A DNA stretch of 39,681 nucleotides from positions 1 to 39,681 of the forward strand of contig NZ_AYXG01000246.1 of assembly GCF_000564855.1 (NCBI RefSeq), in the 5' to 3' direction. The notes beneath the pieces are model-generated. The model was not told where the DNA came from, made no database searches, and saw nothing but the letters and a program-made list of their open reading frames with translations. The position numbers and the translations under genes were made by a program. This document shows, piece by piece, positions 36,310 to 39,681 of this stretch; position 1 is the stretch's first letter, and each line of letters begins with the position of its first letter. Source of the DNA: Actinokineospora spheciospongiae (GTDB taxonomy: Bacteria; Actinomycetota; Actinomycetes; Mycobacteriales; Pseudonocardiaceae).

Positions 36310-37788
36310 ATGCGCGCGGTGAACGGCAGGACCGATCGGGTGGTGGTGGTCGGGGCCGGGCTCTCCGGGCTGTCCGCCGCGCTGCACCTGGTCGGGCGCG
36401 GCAGGGCGGTGACGGTGCTCGAGCGCGACCGGGTGCCCGGCGGCCTGGCCGGGCGGCACGACGTGGACGGGTACCGGGTGGACACCGGGCCCACCGTGCT
36501 GACGATGCCCGACATCCTCGACGAGACGTTCGCGGCGGTGGGCGAGTCGGTGCGCGACCGGCTGGACCTGCTGCCGCTGACCCCGGCCTACCGGGCGCAC
36601 TTCGCCGACGGCTCGCGGCTGGACGTGCACAGCGACGAGGCCGCCATGACCGAGGCGGTGCGCGCGTTCGCCGGTCCCGGCGAGGCGGTGGGGTACCTGC
36701 GGCTGCGGCGGTGGCTGCGCAGGCTCTACGAGGTGGAGTACGACCGCTTCATCGCGGCCAACTTCGACTCGCCGCTGTCGCTGCTGACCCCGACGCTGGC
36801 CCGGCTGGTGGCGATGGGCGGGTTCGGCAGCCTGGAACGGGCGGTGGGGCGGTTCCTGACCGACGAGCGGCTGCAACGGGTGTTCAGCTTCCAGTCCCTC
36901 TACGCGGGCGAGTCCCCGCACCGCGCGCTCGGGGTCTACGGGGTCATCTCCTACATGGACACCGTCGCGGGCGTGCACTTCCCGCGCGGCGGGATGCGGG
37001 CGGTCCCGGACGCGCTGGCCGCCGCCGGGGTGAGCGCGGGCGTGGAGTACCGCTACGGCAGCGAGGTCGACCACCTGGAGCGGCGCGGCGGCCGGGTCAC
37101 CGCGGTGCGGACCGCGGCCGGTGAGCGGTTCGAGTGCGACGCGGTGGTGCTGGCCACCGAACCGAACACCGCCTACCGGCTGCTCGGCCGGGCACCGCGC
37201 AGGCCGACCCGGCTGCGGTCGTCGCCGTCGGCGGTGGTGGTGCACCTGGGCACCACGGCGCGCTGGCCGGACACCGCGCACCACTCGCTGTCCTTCGGCG
37301 GGGCCTGGCGCGGCACCTTCGACGAGATCATCCGCCGGGGCACGACCATGGGCGACCCGTCGCTGCTGATCACCCGCCCCACCGCGTCCGACCCCGGGCT
37401 GGCGCCCCCGGACCGCGACCTGCTGTACCTGCTGGCGCCGGTGCCGAACCTGGAGGTGGGACGGGTGGACTGGGAGCGCGACGGCAAGGCCTACGTCGAG
37501 GAGGTGGTGTCCGTGGCCGAGCGCAGGCTCTTCCCCGGGCTGGCCGCCTCGGTGGAGGCGGTGCACGCGGTGACGCCCACCGACTGGGCGGCGCGGGGCC
37601 TGACCGCGGGCACGCCGTTCAGCTACGCCCACTCGCTGACCCAGACCGGGCCGTTCCGCCCGTCGAACTTCCCCCGGTACAGCGAGAACGCGGTGCTCGC
37701 CGGGTCGGGGACGGTGCCGGGCGTGGGTGTGCCCACCGCCCTGGTGTCGGGGCGGCTGGCCGCCGACCGGATCACCGGTCCCCGATGA
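36310..37788 (+). CDS. crtI: Phytoene desaturase (carotenoid FAD oxidoreductase)
   Basis: A 492-residue CrtI-type enzyme that would desaturate phytoene towards lycopene. The FAD dinucleotide motif is [17 protein letters not shown] (about residues 10-26), followed by [13 protein letters not shown] and the CrtI pattern [13 protein letters not shown]; the C-terminal signature is [20 protein letters not shown]. All are in the usual order and the length is normal. I use the ATG at 36310, with GGGGGA 6-11 bases before; a GTG at 36283 in the same frame is an alternative. The frame is open further upstream through the repeat array but without a start codon. Its stop overlaps the ATG of crtB (ATGA). 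Confidence 0.93.
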   Translation: MRAVNGRTDRVVVVGAGLSGLSAALHLVGRGRAVTVLERDRVPGGLAGRHDVDGYRVDTGPTVLTMPDILDETFAAVGESVRDRLDLLPLTPAYRAHFADGSRLDVHSDEAAMTEAVRAFAGPGEAVGYLRLRRWLRRLYEVEYDRFIAANFDSPLSLLTPTLARLVAMGGFGSLERAVGRFLTDERLQRVFSFQSLYAGESPHRALGVYGVISYMDTVAGVHFPRGGMRAVPDALAAAGVSAGVEYRYGSEVDHLERRGGRVTAVRTAAGERFECDAVVLATEPNTAYRLLGRAPRRPTRLRSSPSAVVVHLGTTARWPDTAHHSLSFGGAWRGTFDEIIRRGTTMGDPSLLITRPTASDPGLAPPDRDLLYLLAPVPNLEVGRVDWERDGKAYVEEVVSVAERRLFPGLAASVEAVHAVTPTDWAARGLTAGTPFSYAHSLTQTGPFRPSNFPRYSENAVLAGSGTVPGVGVPTALVSGRLAADRITGPR

Positions 37789-38747
37789 GCGCGCGCGAAC
37801 TCGACGCCGCGGGCATCACCGACGAGTCGCTGCGCCTGGCCTACCGGCGCTGCCGGGCGCTCAACGCCCGCCACGGGCGCACCTACTTCCTGGCCACCCG
37901 GCTGCTGCCGCGCGACCGGCGCTCGGCGGTGCACGCCCTCTACGGCTTCGCCAGGTGGACCGACGACCTGGTGGACGAACCCGGCCCCGGCCCGGTCGAC
38001 CCGGCCCGCGACCTCGACGCCGCCGCCGACCTGATCACCGCGGGGCTGGCGGGCGGCAACTCGGCGCACCCGGTGGTGGCCGCGGTGGCCGACACCGCCC
38101 GCCGGTACCGGCTCGAACCCCGGCTGTTCACCGCGTTCCTGCACTCCATGCGGATGGACCTGCACGTCACCGACTACCCGAACCGGGCTGCGCTGGCCGA
38201 GTACGTGCACGGCTCGGCGGAGGTCATCGGGTTGCAGGTGCTGCCGGTGCTGGGCACGGTCGTCCCACGCGCGGAGGCCGCCCCGCACGCGGCGGCCCTG
38301 GGCGAGGCGTTCCAGCTCACCAACTTCCTGCGCGACGTCGGCGAAGACCTCGACCGCGGCCGGGTGTACCTGCCCGCCGACGAACTGGCGTCGTTCGGCG
38401 TGGACCGCGACCGACTGCGCTGGTGCCGCGACCGGGGCCGCACCGACGACGCGGTCCGCCGCGCGGTCGTCCACCAGGCGGCGGTCATCCGGGACGTCTA
38501 CCGGGTGGCCGCGGCGGGCATCCCGATGCTGGACCCGGTGTCGCGGCCGTGCGTGGACACCGCGCTGGTGCTCTACTCCGGCATCCTCGACCGCATCGCC
38601 GAGCAGGACCACGACGTGTTCGCCGCCCGCGCCACCGTGCCGGGACCGCAGCGGGCCCGGGTGGCGGGCACGGCACTGGCCCGGGCCTGGTGGGCCCGCC
38701 AAGGCGCGGGCAGGCCGAGCGCGTCACCGCGGCTGGACACGGCCTGA
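37785..38747 (+). CDS. crtB: Phytoene synthase
   Basis: A 320-residue squalene/phytoene synthase that joins two GGPP molecules. The two aspartate-rich motifs are WTDDLVDE (Asp60, Asp61, Asp64) and [18 protein letters not shown] (Asp184, Asp188), and [16 protein letters not shown] and [12 protein letters not shown] are typical of CrtB. Start and length agree with the family. The ATG overlaps the crtI stop, so the two enzymes are translationally coupled. Together with the GGPP synthase the three genes would suffice for lycopene or a partly desaturated C40 carotene; no cyclase, ketolase or glycosyltransferase is present in the window. Confidence 0.94.
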   Translation: MSARELDAAGITDESLRLAYRRCRALNARHGRTYFLATRLLPRDRRSAVHALYGFARWTDDLVDEPGPGPVDPARDLDAAADLITAGLAGGNSAHPVVAAVADTARRYRLEPRLFTAFLHSMRMDLHVTDYPNRAALAEYVHGSAEVIGLQVLPVLGTVVPRAEAAPHAAALGEAFQLTNFLRDVGEDLDRGRVYLPADELASFGVDRDRLRWCRDRGRTDDAVRRAVVHQAAVIRDVYRVAAAGIPMLDPVSRPCVDTALVLYSGILDRIAEQDHDVFAARATVPGPQRARVAGTALARAWWARQGAGRPSASPRLDTA

Positions 38748-38782
38748 TGGCCGACCACCGAACCGAGAACCAGGAGCTGTAG

Positions 38783-39502
38783 ATGAGCCGCTCACGCAGT
38801 CCGCTGACCCACGCCGAGGTGCCCGGGGCGTTCGACGCCGCCGCGGGCACCTACGACCGGCTCGTGGGCAGCAACCCCGGTTACCACGAACACCTGCTGG
38901 CTTCTGCCGAGGCACTGGGCCTGCCCGACGGCGGCGCGGGCCTGCGCGTCCTCGACGTCGGCTGCGGTACGGGCGCTTCGACCGCGGCACTGCTGCGGGT
39001 CGCCCCCCAGGCGGAGATCATCGGGGTCGACGCGTCGGGTGAGATGCTGGCCGAGGCGCGGAAGAAGGACTGGCCGGAGACGGTGAGCTTCGTGCACTCC
39101 AGCGTTGAGGACCTGCCGGGCGCGCCGATCTCGGGGACGTTCGACGCGGTGTTCGCGGCTTATCTGTTGCGCAACCTGGCTGATCCGGACGCGGCGCTGG
39201 TGACGTTGCGGGGGCTGCTGCACGCGGGGGGTGTGCTCGGGGTGCACGAGTATGTGCGCGGGGCGGATGTGGGGGCTCGGGTGCGGTGGAACGCGGTGTG
39301 CTGGGCGGTGATCATCCCGATGGGGCGGGTGCGCGGGGGCGACGCGACGCTGTACCGGCACCTGTGGCGGAGCGTGAACGAGTTCGACGACGCTGCGGGG
39401 CTGAGTGGGCGGTTGCGGCGGGCGGGGTTCGGGGAGGTGCACGCGACGAGCGCTGGTGGGTGGCAGAAGGGGATCGAGTACACCTTCGTTGCTCGGCCCT
39501 GA
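38783..39502 (+). CDS. Class I SAM-dependent methyltransferase of the carotenoid operon
   Basis: A 239-residue methyltransferase of the UbiE type, with the SAM motif VLDVGCGTGASTAALL (about residues 56-71), GVDASGEMLAEARKK and the post-motif segment FDAVFAAYLLRNLADPDAAL. Similar genes follow crtB in many actinobacterial carotenoid clusters, where they have been named crtT, but the acceptor is unknown. The ATG at 38783 follows AGGAG and lies 35 bp after crtB, so it is in the same operon. The last third uses more T/G-rich codons (TAT, GTT, GCT, TTG) than the rest of the operon, and the T-rich repeat region begins immediately after. Confidence 0.88.
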   Translation: MSRSRSPLTHAEVPGAFDAAAGTYDRLVGSNPGYHEHLLASAEALGLPDGGAGLRVLDVGCGTGASTAALLRVAPQAEIIGVDASGEMLAEARKKDWPETVSFVHSSVEDLPGAPISGTFDAVFAAYLLRNLADPDAALVTLRGLLHAGGVLGVHEYVRGADVGARVRWNAVCWAVIIPMGRVRGGDATLYRHLWRSVNEFDDAAGLSGRLRRAGFGEVHATSAGGWQKGIEYTFVARP

Positions 39503-39536
39503 GCGCTGGGCGCTTGGGTCCTGGCTCCGGTTCAAA

Positions 39537-39681
39537 GCCCGGCTGGGTGGATGTGCTCGGCCGTTCACCGTTTTTAGGGTCCGGTCGTTTGGTGGGGGTG
39601 CCGGGCTGGGTGGATGTGTTTGGCCGTGCGCTTCGGCTCAGGCCCGGTTGTTTGTCGGTGGTGCCCGGCTGGGTGGATGTG
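39537..39681. repeat. 63-bp-period tandem repeat at the window's end
   Basis: A 19-bp core GCCCGGCTGGGTGGATGTG occurs at 39537-39555, 39600-39618 (one mismatch) and 39663-39681, each 63 bases apart. The rest of the unit is also similar between the first two copies (GGCCGT after the core, CCGGTYGTTTG near the middle, GGT at the end). A weaker trace of an earlier unit overlaps the end of the methyltransferase gene. The repeat runs off the window. No gene is seen in it. Confidence 0.85.

Overview
The window is about 39.7 kb of very GC-rich DNA with strong G/C bias at third codon positions, GTG starts, purine-rich ribosome binding sites and many ATGA/GTGA start-stop overlaps. The gene set (membrane-anchored Hsp70, ECF sigma factor, LAL-type LuxR regulator, secreted S8 and trypsin-like proteases, a large NRPS with an MbtH partner, a carotenoid operon) points to a filamentous actinomycete. 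A member of the Pseudonocardiaceae is my best guess, but this is inference from gene content only. I see no rRNA, tRNA, CRISPR array, transposase or phage gene.

Layout. 1-3.6 kb: the 3' part of an Hsp70 fused through a membrane helix to an ExoP-C-like domain, an ECF sigma factor with no adjacent anti-sigma gene, and a two-anchor membrane protein of unknown function. 3.6-4.7 kb: a graveyard of broken genes, including the tail of an alpha/beta hydrolase whose intact relative lies at 13.1 kb and the C-terminal half of a TetX-like FAD monooxygenase. 4.7-12.9 kb: a secreted-protease island with two subtilisins carrying P-domains, one trypsin-like protease with three Ig-like repeats and a large LAL regulator between them, with strong hairpin terminators.

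13.1-26.3 kb (minus strand): a tightly coupled biosynthetic operon in the order NRPS, MbtH-like protein, DrrA-type ATPase, DrrB-type permease and RsbQ-like hydrolase. The NRPS is one 3437-residue protein with the order C-A-T-C-A-T-C-A-T-TE. Its first C domain is of the EntF/starter type. By eye the three A domains have almost the same specificity pocket, which suggests an N-acylated peptide of three identical or very similar residues, possibly cationic ones; the ABC pair would export it. Upstream of the NRPS is about 1 kb of gene-poor DNA that holds a 23-bp inverted repeat, a perfect hairpin terminator and, just before it, a 20-residue hydrophobic peptide gene with its own ribosome binding site.

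27.4-33.5 kb: a YbdK-like carboxylate-amine ligase; a TetR regulator divergent from a membrane protein, with two identical 14-bp operator-like palindromic elements between them; and a molybdopterin oxidoreductase that keeps the Mo-ligand cysteine but has lost all three N-terminal Fe-S cysteines, coupled to a small helical protein. 33.6-39.5 kb (plus strand): a HemK-like methyltransferase, an unknown small protein, then a carotenoid operon (GGPP synthase, phytoene desaturase, phytoene synthase, methyltransferase). Eight perfect copies of a 15-bp tandem repeat lie between crtE and crtI. The window ends inside a 63-bp-period tandem repeat.
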